Assembly (NCBI RefSeq): GCF_009677585.1
Contig: NZ_WKYV01000004.1
Location: forward strand, 173,720-237,719
Reading direction: 5' to 3'
Source: Lactonifactor sp. BIOML-A5
Lineage (GTDB): Bacteria > Bacillota > Clostridia > Lachnospirales > Lachnospiraceae
Length of the DNA: 64,000 nt
This document shows, piece after piece, positions 33,838 to 42,336 of the stretch. Every line of letters starts with the position of its first letter. Within the stretch, counting starts at the first letter, position 1. The notes beneath the pieces were generated by a model. It worked only from the letters and a program-made list of their open reading frames with translations, was not told the origin of the DNA and did no database searches. Made by a program: the position numbers and the translations under genes.

Positions 33838-35388
33838 ATGAAAAAAAAGAGAATTATAGCCGTTGCTGTCACTGCCGTCGTTGCTGTATCCGCGGTATCC
33901 GTTCTCTGCTATTACAGGGGAAATGAAAAAACAGCAGAGGTAGTCACCAAGGAGACAACGGTAGAGAGAGGCAATATTGTAACCGGAATCACAGAGAGCG
34001 GCAGTGTCAGTGTAGGAACCCAGACTCAGGAATACGATCTGGAAATTGTACAGGTAGATCTCACCTCAGCAAATACAGGGAGCAGCAGTACGGGGACATC
34101 AAATTCTTCAGTATCGAATTCTTCTGGAACCATCAGTCAGCAGGAGACAGAGGAAAGCAGCAAAACAGAAACCGGGGGAACCAATCAGGCAGCCCCGGGC
34201 AATATGAGTACAGGAGGTACAGACAGTGTGTCCGGTTTCATCCAGACCTCAAGTGGAAGTACTGCTGTTCCTTCTGCGGGCAGTACAACCGGAACTTCCT
34301 CAGAGACAACTCTGGTTGTGGAGGAGGTCTACATAGCACAGGGGCAAAAGGTAAATGCCGGAGAACCGATATTGAAGGTGACAGCGGACAGTACGGACGC
34401 CTTTCGGGCAGAATTGGAACGTGCAGTTGCGAATGCCGAACTGGCTTTAAAGGCAGCCGAACTGGAAGACGAAGAGACAAAATTAAAGGCAGAGAGCGAA
34501 TACGAAACCTATCAGGCAGCCGGCAGCGTGGCAGAAGCGGTGTATGAGGCAGAGATTGCCTCTATTGACAATAATATTGCTTCCCTCCAGTCCCAGCTGG
34601 ATAGCACCAGTGATGCTGCACAGGCAGCCAGCCTTCAGTCCCAGCTGGATCAGGCAAACCGTGAAGCCGAGACCAAAAAATTGGAGGCCAGACAGAAATA
34701 TGAAGAGACCATGCTCAATTATGAAAATGCAAAAGAATTGTATGAGGTTTCGATGAACAGTGTTGGTCAGGCGGCAGAGGAGGCGCAGGAGACTTTGGAT
34801 ACCGCCAGTGAAAACTTGGCCGCTTTCCAGTCGCTGGTTATAGACAATACCATTTACGCGGCCTGCAGCGGGACTGTGGTCACCTCTTCCTATGCGGCGG
34901 GCGACAGCCTGAATAGCGAGACTCCTCTGGCAGAATATGCAGATGAAGGTGCAGTCACCATAGAAGTTTCCGTCATGCAGGATGATATTGAAAGTGTGAC
35001 GATAGGAGATGAGGTGCAGATTTCATTTGCAGCTTTTGCAGATGAGACTTATTCCGGCACAGTTACGGCTATAGATGCAGCGGATACCACTTCTTCCACC
35101 GTCAGCTATCCGGTTACCATTGCCCTTGACACGGTGCCGGAAAAAGTGCTGACAGGGATGACAGCCAATGTGACATTTATTACCAAAGAAATAGAGGATG
35201 TACTTTATGTATCCAATAAGGCAGTGATAGCTGAAGATGCAAAATCTTATGTGAAAGTAAAAGACGACTCCGGCAATGTGCAGAAGGTGGAAGTAACTAC
35301 AGGGTTTTCTGACGGGGTGCATGTAGAGATCCAGGAGGGACTCAAGGAGGGGGATACCGTTTTGATTGAAAGTAAGGTGGAATCATGA
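33838..35388 (+). CDS. MacA-like periplasmic/extracellular adaptor
   Basis: The start is ATG 33838 after AAGGAG; 516 residues. An N-terminal membrane span (about 7-27), a short beta start (TVERGNIVTGITESGSVSVG), then a Ser/Thr/Gly-rich insert (about 75-160). Next come the lipoyl half VVEEVYIAQGQKVNAGEPIL, a coiled coil (about 180-320), the second lipoyl half (TIYAACSGTVVTSSYAAGD) and beta-barrel and membrane-proximal domains. This is the MacA/HlyD adaptor plan. It overlaps the permease start by 4 bases. In a one-membrane bacterium such systems export peptides or lipids. Confidence 0.88.
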   Translation: MKKKRIIAVAVTAVVAVSAVSVLCYYRGNEKTAEVVTKETTVERGNIVTGITESGSVSVGTQTQEYDLEIVQVDLTSANTGSSSTGTSNSSVSNSSGTISQQETEESSKTETGGTNQAAPGNMSTGGTDSVSGFIQTSSGSTAVPSAGSTTGTSSETTLVVEEVYIAQGQKVNAGEPILKVTADSTDAFRAELERAVANAELALKAAELEDEETKLKAESEYETYQAAGSVAEAVYEAEIASIDNNIASLQSQLDSTSDAAQAASLQSQLDQANREAETKKLEARQKYEETMLNYENAKELYEVSMNSVGQAAEEAQETLDTASENLAAFQSLVIDNTIYAACSGTVVTSSYAAGDSLNSETPLAEYADEGAVTIEVSVMQDDIESVTIGDEVQISFAAFADETYSGTVTAIDAADTTSSTVSYPVTIALDTVPEKVLTGMTANVTFITKEIEDVLYVSNKAVIAEDAKSYVKVKDDSGNVQKVEVTTGFSDGVHVEIQEGLKEGDTVLIESKVES

Positions 35389-36764
35389 GATCGGGAGAAC
35401 TGCTGCGTCTGGTATGGACGAATCTGACCCAGAATAAATTCAAGGTGATTATGACTTCTGTGGGGATTATAGTGGGAGCCGCCACCATTGTTATGGTAAT
35501 AGCCATCGGAAGGGGCGGACAGATGGACGTTGCAGAACAGTTCAAAAATTTAAATGCGGGAGCGATTGATATTTCTTATGAAGGAAACGGAAGCAATATG
35601 GGCCAGTTTGAACAGAGAGGCGGGGAAAGCTCAGGGAACGATTTTGGCGGAGGTCCCATGCCGGGAGGAGGTTCAGGGCCTCAGGGAACTTTTGGTTCTG
35701 ATATGGGCGCTGACTTTTTCAGTGGAGGCATGCAGATGCCGGATATGGGAGCGTTTGGCGGATTCGGGCAGTCTGACCGGATTAACCAGGAAGCGGTTAC
35801 CTTGTCATTGGACGATGTGGACGATCTGGAGACTTTTGTACCGGATATCACCTCTGTGTCCATCTCCTATTCTACCAAGCAGGAGGTGGATGGGGGAGAG
35901 CTGGAGGAGGCAGCCTCCTATACCGTGGCAGGTGTGCAGAGTGGGTTCAGGGACATCAGCAATCTCTCTATGGCTATCGGTGATTTTCTGACAGATGCCA
36001 ACGATGAGAATATGGAAAAGGTGTGTGTGCTGGGAGCGACAGCGGCAAAAGAGATTTTCGGAAGTGCCTACGAAGCCTATGACGGTGAGATTTATATAGA
36101 CAACAGGCCTTATGTGGTGAACGGCGTAATAGAAGAAGTGGGAACTGTCTCTTCCGGAATCAGCCCTGATGAAGGCATATTTATCCCTTATAATACTGGA
36201 GTCAAGTATATTACAGGCAGCAGCATCAGTCCCACTATTACGGTGATAGCCTCTAATGTGGATGAGATCAGCACGGTGATCACGAATATAGAAACAGTTC
36301 TTGCAGAGAGCTATCCCAATACGGAATTTACCATTTCTGATGCGGGAAGCAAGATGGAAGCCGCCGCTGAATCCAATAATATACTGACCATGCTTCTGAT
36401 TGCCATGGCAGCCATTGTCTTTGTAGTGGGAGGAATCGGGATTATGAATGTCTTATTTGTCACAGTAAAAGAGCGGACAAAGGAAATCGGGATCCTGAAA
36501 TCCATGGGATGTTCCAAGAAGGATATACTGCTGGAATTCCTGATGGAATCCAGTGTGATCAGTATCATCGGAGGTTTCCTGGGCGTCGGATTCAGCTTCC
36601 TTGTTACACCCATTGTAGAACATTTTAGCGTAAGGGTGGAGCTTTCTTTGTGGGGTGCTGTGCTGGCAGTTATCTTTGCCGTTATCACCGGCACTCTCTT
36701 TGGATTTTATCCCGCACTCAAAGCATCCCGTTTGATTCCTATAGAAGCATTGAGCGAGGAGTAA
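35385..36764 (+). CDS. MacB/FtsX-type ABC transporter permease
   Basis: ATG at 35385 in an ATGA overlap; 459 residues. One span near residues 20-42 (VIMTSVGIIVGAATIVMVIA), then a large outer domain (about 45-320), then three spans, with the FtsX stretch GIGIMNVLFVTVKERTKEIG near 350. The outer domain begins with a Gly/Met/Asn-rich segment (about 68-125) containing MPGGG and MPDMGAFGG, which the usual MacB lacks. It works with the ATPase two genes on. Export of a hydrophobic or peptide substrate is the family expectation. Confidence 0.9.
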   Translation: MRSGELLRLVWTNLTQNKFKVIMTSVGIIVGAATIVMVIAIGRGGQMDVAEQFKNLNAGAIDISYEGNGSNMGQFEQRGGESSGNDFGGGPMPGGGSGPQGTFGSDMGADFFSGGMQMPDMGAFGGFGQSDRINQEAVTLSLDDVDDLETFVPDITSVSISYSTKQEVDGGELEEAASYTVAGVQSGFRDISNLSMAIGDFLTDANDENMEKVCVLGATAAKEIFGSAYEAYDGEIYIDNRPYVVNGVIEEVGTVSSGISPDEGIFIPYNTGVKYITGSSISPTITVIASNVDEISTVITNIETVLAESYPNTEFTISDAGSKMEAAAESNNILTMLLIAMAAIVFVVGGIGIMNVLFVTVKERTKEIGILKSMGCSKKDILLEFLMESSVISIIGGFLGVGFSFLVTPIVEHFSVRVELSLWGAVLAVIFAVITGTLFGFYPALKASRLIPIEALSEE

Positions 36765-36768
36765 AAAC

Positions 36769-37392
36769 ATGAGAAAAATGATATGTTTGTGCATCACAGG
36801 GATTCTGCTGCTGTCGGGCTGCGGTAAAAGCGCCCAGGCCGGCACTGGTGCAGCAGAAGAGACAGCGCTGAAGGATAATCAGGAAGTAGTCTATGGACAG
36901 ATAGAAACCATTGTGGGCAATGATATGACCATTGCCCTGGCAGAGGCAGAAGAGACAGAAGTACAGGGGAAGTCCCCTGCTCAGATGACAGAGGAACCAA
37001 CATCCGCTGACGGAGAAAGCCAGGCTCCTGGCCGGGATAGTATGCCTGATATGGGAGAGATGCCTTCTGACTGGGGAGAAAATTTGCCCGAGGGCATGCC
37101 TGCCCAGGGGGAGATGCCCGGCAAAGAGCAGAACGGAGGAGAACAGAAAGATACTCAGGGCAGAGAGGATACCGGGGAAAAGGAAGACACACAGGCAGGG
37201 CAGAAGATTACTACCTACACTCTGACCGGAGAGAGAAAAGATATGAGGATCCCTGTGGGCACTACAGTTACCACCAGTCTGGGTACCACTACCACGTTTT
37301 CGCGGCTGGCAGCAGGAGATATGGTAAAGCTTGTGGTACAAAAAGAGGAAGACATGAACCAAGTAATTGTGGGTATCTGGATTGTGGGGTGA
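36769..37392 (+). CDS. Met/Glu-rich lipoprotein of the MacAB-like operon
   Basis: ATG 36769, four bases after the permease stop; 207 residues. The lipoprotein signal ends in LLSGC. The central region (about 75-145) is low complexity with repeated M/P/D/E/G, including MPDMGEMPSDWGE and EGMPAQGEMPGKE, echoing the MPDMG segment of the adjacent permease. The C-terminal 60 residues (TTYTLTGERKDMRIPVGTT) form a beta-like domain. Function is unknown. The shared Met-rich motif suggests that the two proteins touch or bind the same ligand, perhaps a metal. Confidence 0.78.
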   Translation: MRKMICLCITGILLLSGCGKSAQAGTGAAEETALKDNQEVVYGQIETIVGNDMTIALAEAEETEVQGKSPAQMTEEPTSADGESQAPGRDSMPDMGEMPSDWGENLPEGMPAQGEMPGKEQNGGEQKDTQGREDTGEKEDTQAGQKITTYTLTGERKDMRIPVGTTVTTSLGTTTTFSRLAAGDMVKLVVQKEEDMNQVIVGIWIVG

Positions 37393-37396
37393 GAAT

Positions 37397-38131
37397 ATGA
37401 AATTGCACAGAGTCAAAGAAAAGAAGAATGGGGAGAAACAGACAAAAGAATTTCCGGCTCAGACGGTTATGATACATATGGACAAAATAAACAAAAGCTA
37501 TCAGATGGGAGAGGAAAAGCTCCATGTACTAAAAGATGTCAGTCTGACGGTAGAGAAGGGGGAATTTCTTGCTGTCCTGGGCCCTTCCGGTTCCGGAAAA
37601 TCCACTTTGATGAATATGATAGGCTGTATGGATATACCGGATTCGGGAGAGTACTATCTGGATGGAAATGCCATACACGAAAAAAGAGACAAAGAGCTGA
37701 ATAAGGTAAGAAATCGGGAGATCGGTTTTATCTTCCAGAAATATCACCTTATCTCCACTTATACCGTGGTACAGAACATTATCATGCCTCTTCTTATCCG
37801 GGGGATGAGCCATCGGCAGGCACAGGATGCCTGTATGGAGACAATTCGTATGCTGGGACTGTCCGATCGGCTGAATCACAAACCTTCGGAGCTTTCCGGC
37901 GGACAGCAGCAGAGAGTAGCTATCGCCAGGGCACTGGTATCAGAGCCTGCCGTTCTGCTTGCGGATGAACCCACCGGGGCACTGGATACCAGAAGCGGAG
38001 AAGAAGTCCTGAAGCTTTTTGGTAAACTGAATAAAATGGGCCATACCATAGTGATGATCACCCACGATCTGGAGGTGGCCAAGGCGGCGCGGCGCACGGT
38101 AAGGATAGTGGATGGGATGGTCTTTGAGTAA
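37397..38131 (+). CDS. MacB-type ABC transporter ATPase
   Basis: The start is ATG 37397 with GGGGTGAG upstream; an internal ATG at 37469 is also possible and would give the usual family length. The protein has Walker A GPSGSGKST, Q-loop FIFQKYHLI, signature LSGGQQQRVAIARAL, Walker B VLLADEPTG and the switch His in MITHD. It is the LolD/MacB class that powers FtsX-type permeases. It is the last gene of the operon and is followed by a terminator. Confidence 0.93.
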   Translation: MKLHRVKEKKNGEKQTKEFPAQTVMIHMDKINKSYQMGEEKLHVLKDVSLTVEKGEFLAVLGPSGSGKSTLMNMIGCMDIPDSGEYYLDGNAIHEKRDKELNKVRNREIGFIFQKYHLISTYTVVQNIIMPLLIRGMSHRQAQDACMETIRMLGLSDRLNHKPSELSGGQQQRVAIARALVSEPAVLLADEPTGALDTRSGEEVLKLFGKLNKMGHTIVMITHDLEVAKAARRTVRIVDGMVFE

Positions 38132-38134
38132 ACG

Positions 38135-38175
38135 AAAGGAAAAAGGAGGCATATGCTCTCCTTTTTCCTTTGTCT
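38135..38175 (+). terminator. Terminator of the MacAB-like operon
   Basis: AAAGGAAAAAGGAG and CTCCTTTTTCCTTT form a perfect stem with a 9-base loop. The A/T composition makes it usable from both sides. Confidence 0.85.
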
Positions 38176-38196
38176 CTATGAATGGAAGCTATTGCA

Positions 38197-39639
38197 TTAG
38201 AGGGGATTTCCGGTAAAATCTTGTTCTGCGGTTTCTACAAGCTGATCCAGCTTTTTCAGGATGGCGTCCTGCAGCAATTTGGGTCTGTGGGTTTGCAGTA
38301 GTTCCAGCATTTTATCCTGAGCTCTTTTTGTCATGGTTTTCGATCCCGCCTTTTGCCAGTCTTTGTAGGTATGGCGGTCCATGAGTGATGGATTCCAGAT
38401 TTCATCCCGGAAGAATTCAAAGGTATGCTCTTCGGAGAGGAAGTTTCCTCCGGGACCAACATCCTCAATGACCTCCCGGGCAAGATGCTCTTCATCCACA
38501 GGGACACCTTCCATCATTCTTCTTGCCATACCGATTAGCTCGTCGCACATAACCAGATGAAGAGGGGAACCTGTCATTCCCAAATCCATAAAGCCCACAT
38601 CATGGATTAGATTCCCTCCGGTTCCCAGGGCCCCTATAATCTGAAGCATGGCTTCGGCGGCAGACTGGGCATCCACAGTTTTGGAGTCACTGGCACCGGC
38701 GGCTGTAAATACCGGGAGGTCCAGAGCGTGGAAGACTTCCACGGAAGCGCTGTGGAGCAATACCCACTCCGGGGCACCGTAGGAATGCTGCATGGTTTTC
38801 ATATCCATGGGGCCTCCGGGAGCACCACCAATAAAGGGGGCGCCTTTTCGCACTGCCTGGCTGAGTACCAGACCGGTAAGGCATTCGCACAGTCCCACAG
38901 ACAGGGCGCCGGCCACGGTGACAGGTGCAGTTGCCCCCATAATCATACCAGGCGTATAAACACAGGGGATATTGTTTTCAGCGAGAAGCATCAGTTTCTC
39001 CAGTGCATCCCTGGAGTGCACAAAGGGAGTGGTAGGTTCACTGTATATAATGATAAAGGGCTTTTCCTGAAGTGCTTCAAGGCTGCCTGCTGTCACGGCG
39101 CACATATCAATGATTATCTGCAGGTTTCTGGCGTTAAATGCCCATCCCACCAGTGGTTTTGTGGTATTACGTATCATGGCATCAATCTCATGAATGTCTG
39201 CCAATTCTTTTGTTTTATCACCTATCATACAGAGTGACATAGCAAAATCAATATTTGGCAGGGCATCTGTCAGGACTGCCGCCAGGGCGGCATCATTTTT
39301 CACAGCTTTCCGCCGTTCCCCAGTATATGCGTCAAAGAAATTGGGGCAGGTAGGGCCAGGTCCAAAGTATGTATTCTGTTTCCCGAGGTCCATGGCTTCT
39401 TTTCCGTTTCGGTCATAGATTTTGATAACACTGGGGGCTGATTCAATGGATGTCTTGACCAGTTTGCGGGGGATTTTCACACGAACACCGTCAGCGGTGC
39501 AGCCGGCCTGGACCAAGCATTCCAGGGCTTTTGGTGAGTTTACATCAACCCCTTGTTCCTCCAGGAGCGAAAAGGACTGTTGAATGATTTTTTCCCGGGA
39601 ATCTTGGGTTAACAGTTCAAAAATAGGTTTTGCAGTCAT
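38197..39639 (-). CDS. MttB-superfamily (trimethylamine-type) methyltransferase, non-pyrrolysine
   Basis: The start is an ATG after AAAGGAGG; 480 residues. The family layout is clear: YFGPGPTCPNFFDAYTGERR, FAMSLCMIGD, YTPGMIMGATAPVTVAGAL and AGASDSKTVDAQSAAEAM. There is no in-frame TAG, so it is of the MtgB/MtpB/MtcB class, which demethylate glycine betaine, proline betaine or carnitine onto a corrinoid protein. No corrinoid protein or reductive activator is encoded in the window. It forms an operon with the MFS transporter upstream (18-base gap). The quaternary amine used is unknown. Confidence 0.87.
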   Translation of the reverse strand: MTAKPIFELLTQDSREKIIQQSFSLLEEQGVDVNSPKALECLVQAGCTADGVRVKIPRKLVKTSIESAPSVIKIYDRNGKEAMDLGKQNTYFGPGPTCPNFFDAYTGERRKAVKNDAALAAVLTDALPNIDFAMSLCMIGDKTKELADIHEIDAMIRNTTKPLVGWAFNARNLQIIIDMCAVTAGSLEALQEKPFIIIYSEPTTPFVHSRDALEKLMLLAENNIPCVYTPGMIMGATAPVTVAGALSVGLCECLTGLVLSQAVRKGAPFIGGAPGGPMDMKTMQHSYGAPEWVLLHSASVEVFHALDLPVFTAAGASDSKTVDAQSAAEAMLQIIGALGTGGNLIHDVGFMDLGMTGSPLHLVMCDELIGMARRMMEGVPVDEEHLAREVIEDVGPGGNFLSEEHTFEFFRDEIWNPSLMDRHTYKDWQKAGSKTMTKRAQDKMLELLQTHRPKLLQDAILKKLDQLVETAEQDFTGNPL

Positions 39640-39657
39640 GGTAATTCCTCCTTTTAT

Positions 39658-40902
39658 TTAAAATAGTTCTGCTTTCTGCTTTTTGATTTTACTAAGTAAC
39701 AGGCAGGATGCAATCAGTCCCACAACAGAAAAGAGAAGCATAATCACGAACAGATAGCGGTAACCGGCCGCTCCGGGGTATTTATCCAGAAGACTGCCGG
39801 CAATAGTATTCATATATACATCCGGCAGAAAACCGATAACTGAGATAATACCTACAGCGGTTCCTGTGACATTCAGGGGTACGTTCACCTCGTCGACAAT
39901 AGCAAAATAAATGCCTCTCATGGCAAAAATGGCTGAGCACATTAGAATCATAAGCACTACCAAGAATATCAGCATGCTGGCCTTGGAGGGGAGGAAGGCA
40001 ATCCCGCCCAGAGTTATGACAATCATAACAAAACAGATGGTTACCACTCTTGTTGTAGATTTCATCTTTGTTGCCAGAAACCCTCCGCTTGGGCCTCCCA
40101 GCAGCTGAAGCACATAATTACGGATGATCGCAATTAAGGCAGAGATGGAAGCGGTAGCCCCTAATACCTGTGTAAAATAAGGTGTCATATAAGTACTGCC
40201 GATATATACACTGTAGCAGGTAATAATAACAAAGGCTAAAAGCCATACAGTGGGCATCCGCAGTACCTCACCTACCATCTTCAGATTGATTCTGGATTCT
40301 TCTTCCTGGCTTTGATTGGAATCGTCAAAGACAAACCAAACCAGTATGCCGGCAATGATATTTACAATAGCAATGGCTACAATGATTCCGGTCAGTCCGC
40401 CGATGCTTTCTCCTAACTTCCCGAATGCAAAAAGAGAGACGGCTGAGAAAATCGTTGACATTAATCCGCGTCCGCCTTCCAGAAGCCCGAAAAGCTTTCC
40501 TTGTTCATCGCTGTTACCAAACTGTCTGGTGGCTTTCAGCATAGCTGCCCAGAAGATCAAAGTGGCAGCACAACCCCATACAAAATGGATAAGGATCTGC
40601 ATAAGATAACCGGGATAGGTAGCAAAATAAAGGCCTAGGATTCCGGTGATAATGAAGGCTGCTGTGAGAAGCTTGCGGGGAGAGAATCTGTCAGCCATCC
40701 ATCCTCCGGGGGCATAAAAAATCATGGAGGCAACACCGTATACGCTCATAGTAATACCGAATTGCTTGTTTGTGATACCGATGGCTTCCAGAAGAACATC
40801 GTAATAGGTCCATCTAAGATATGGAAGCAGATAAATAGCCGAAGCTCCCATACAGAGAACGAGTAACTTAACATAGCGGTTCACACCTTTTCGTTCTTTC
40901 AT
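39658..40902 (-). CDS. MFS transporter
   Basis: The start is an ATG after AGGAGG; 414 residues with 12 predicted spans. The loop 2-3 motif reads GGWMADRFSPRKLL. A central charged loop (SNQSQEEESRINLK) splits the two halves. It resembles nitrate/hexose-phosphate-like MFS members only in general form. As first gene of the operon with the methyltransferase it likely imports the methylated substrate. Its promoter region holds a 34-base palindrome. Confidence 0.88.
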   Translation of the reverse strand: MKERKGVNRYVKLLVLCMGASAIYLLPYLRWTYYDVLLEAIGITNKQFGITMSVYGVASMIFYAPGGWMADRFSPRKLLTAAFIITGILGLYFATYPGYLMQILIHFVWGCAATLIFWAAMLKATRQFGNSDEQGKLFGLLEGGRGLMSTIFSAVSLFAFGKLGESIGGLTGIIVAIAIVNIIAGILVWFVFDDSNQSQEEESRINLKMVGEVLRMPTVWLLAFVIITCYSVYIGSTYMTPYFTQVLGATASISALIAIIRNYVLQLLGGPSGGFLATKMKSTTRVVTICFVMIVITLGGIAFLPSKASMLIFLVVLMILMCSAIFAMRGIYFAIVDEVNVPLNVTGTAVGIISVIGFLPDVYMNTIAGSLLDKYPGAAGYRYLFVIMLLFSVVGLIASCLLLSKIKKQKAELF

Positions 40903-40924
40903 GAATTAACCTCCTAACTCAATG

Positions 40925-40958
40925 TCATATAAAATATCGTATACTATATTTTATATGA
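40925..40958. promoter_or_regulatory. 34-base palindrome before the MFS gene
   Basis: TCATATAAAATAT (40925-40937) is repeated inverted as ATATTTTATATGA (40946-40958). The centre contains GTATAC, the core of many GntR/FCD operators. It lies 23 bases before the MFS start and about 180 bases before the two divergent GntR genes, so it is the likely shared operator. Confidence 0.6.
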
Positions 40959-41138
40959 TAATAACAAATAAAACACTAAATGTCAATGAATTTTCAGAGA
41001 CAATTCAAATAAAAATCTATTTCGCTGTTTACTATTGAAATAATGTAAGATATAACTTAAAATAATGGAGAGTACCCATATTGATAAATGTTGTAAAAAG
41101 GAAAGGTTTGTTTTATAATGAGGAAAATATAAAAAAGG

Positions 41139-41564
41139 GTGAAGTCTTTGATTACAAGTACAAATACGGCAAACGTAGTAATGGATTATTTGAAGGAACA
41201 GATTATAAAAGGCGGGTATAAGCCGGGGGAAAAAATTAATATTGATGAATTATCCAAGGAGATCCAGATTAGCAAGATCCCCATTCGGGAGGCGCTGATG
41301 CAGCTGCAGCCCGTCGGTTTGGTGAATTATACGGCTAACGTGGGGATGAGAGTGGCTGCCATTGACAATGATGAGGCAACGGAGATACTGGAAGTACTGT
41401 CTTTGCTCACTGGCAGAGAGTATACTCTGAGCAGATTAAAAGCAGATGGAGCTATGAGTGTGTATCAGGAATTGATGGGGTATGGGGATATATGCAGCAA
41501 TAGTCATCTGAAAGAAGTGATTCAGATATATAGCAATCAATTATTACTCTGGAGAGAAGAATAA
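41139..41564 (+). CDS. Short GntR-family regulator (reduced effector domain)
   Basis: The start is GTG 41139 or, with the better-spaced GGGTG site, TTG 41148. About 140 residues. Residues 1-75 are a GntR winged helix (IIKGGYKPGEKINIDELSKE and SKIPIREALMQL). Only about 60 residues follow, against about 150 in a full FCD domain, and the metal-binding His/Asp residues of FCD are not visible. It may be a natural dimerisation-only regulator or a truncated one. It is followed after one base by a second, complete GntR gene. Confidence 0.78.
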   Translation: MKSLITSTNTANVVMDYLKEQIIKGGYKPGEKINIDELSKEIQISKIPIREALMQLQPVGLVNYTANVGMRVAAIDNDEATEILEVLSLLTGREYTLSRLKADGAMSVYQELMGYGDICSNSHLKEVIQIYSNQLLLWREE

Positions 41565-41565
41565 G

Positions 41566-42219
41566 ATGATACTTAAGAAAAAGCAAACGTTAAATGATCA
41601 AATATACGAACATATAAAAACCAGTATCCTGAACGGAGAAATCCTGCAGGGAGAGAAGATTATACCGGATGATCTGGCATTGAAATTAAACGTAAGCAAG
41701 ACTCCCATCCGTGATGCCATTAACAGACTGCTGCAGGACAGGCTGCTGGAAAAGGATACTAATAGTATTTTTGTCCATATTATGTCAGATGAAGAGATTT
41801 CTATGCTGGAGGAGGCAATTATCGCTCAGATTCTGGCCGGATACAGGCTCTGTGTTCTGAAAGGGAAAAGAATCTCTCTGATTCATATGCTGGAACAGCG
41901 GCTGAGAGAGCAGAGAGATGCCATAGAGATTGGGGATATGGAAAGTAATATAAGAAGTGCCATGGAATTTGATAAGTCCTTTGTACTGGAGACGGGAAAT
42001 ATCCATCTGATACAGAACATTGAAAGATCCTTTGAACTTTTCCAGATTATGGTGGCAAATTATCAAAGTGATACGGATAACCAGCATATCAGCTATGAGG
42101 ACCATGCAGATATTCTTCAGGCAGCAAAGAACCAGGAGATAGAGGTAATGGAAGGGCTGATTATGCAGCACCTCCACAGCAGTACCCAGAGAGTAAAACT
42201 GGAGATAGGCAGAAAATAA
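41566..42219 (+). CDS. GntR-family regulator (FCD type)
   Basis: ATG 41566, one base after the previous stop; 217 residues. The N-terminal winged helix has IKTSILNGEILQGEKIIPDD and VSKTPIRDAINRL. The C-terminal helical domain (about 78-215) has FCD length and ends in HADILQAAKNQEIEVMEGLI, typical of the family. With the first GntR gene it probably controls the divergent MFS-methyltransferase operon and itself. Confidence 0.87.
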   Translation: MILKKKQTLNDQIYEHIKTSILNGEILQGEKIIPDDLALKLNVSKTPIRDAINRLLQDRLLEKDTNSIFVHIMSDEEISMLEEAIIAQILAGYRLCVLKGKRISLIHMLEQRLREQRDAIEIGDMESNIRSAMEFDKSFVLETGNIHLIQNIERSFELFQIMVANYQSDTDNQHISYEDHADILQAAKNQEIEVMEGLIMQHLHSSTQRVKLEIGRK

Positions 42220-42315
42220 GAGCGGCACTGTGATATGATACCCCTGAAGTAGACAAGGTAAATAACCAAAATCTACTTAGGGGGCTGATCAGATCACTGT
42301 ACCGCTCTTATTTGT
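42217..42315. terminator. Nested inverted repeat between convergent genes
   Basis: Outer arms AATAAGAGCGG...CACTGTGAT and ATCACTGTA..CCGCTCTTATT enclose an inner stem, CCCCTGAAGTAGA with TCTACTTAGGGG. It can act as terminator for both the GntR pair and the amidohydrolase. The double-nested layout (about 99 bases) is larger than a usual terminator and may be a small inserted element. Confidence 0.65.
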
Positions 42316-42336
42316 TCTGAATATTAAGTCTGCAAT

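Noticed and set aside
41139-41564. Short GntR gene and the next gene as one frameshifted gene
   Set aside because: The second gene has its own complete winged helix and start, so they are two genes.
42217-42315. Complete small insertion sequence
   Set aside because: No transposase fragment and no clear target duplication, so it was kept as a terminator-like repeat.
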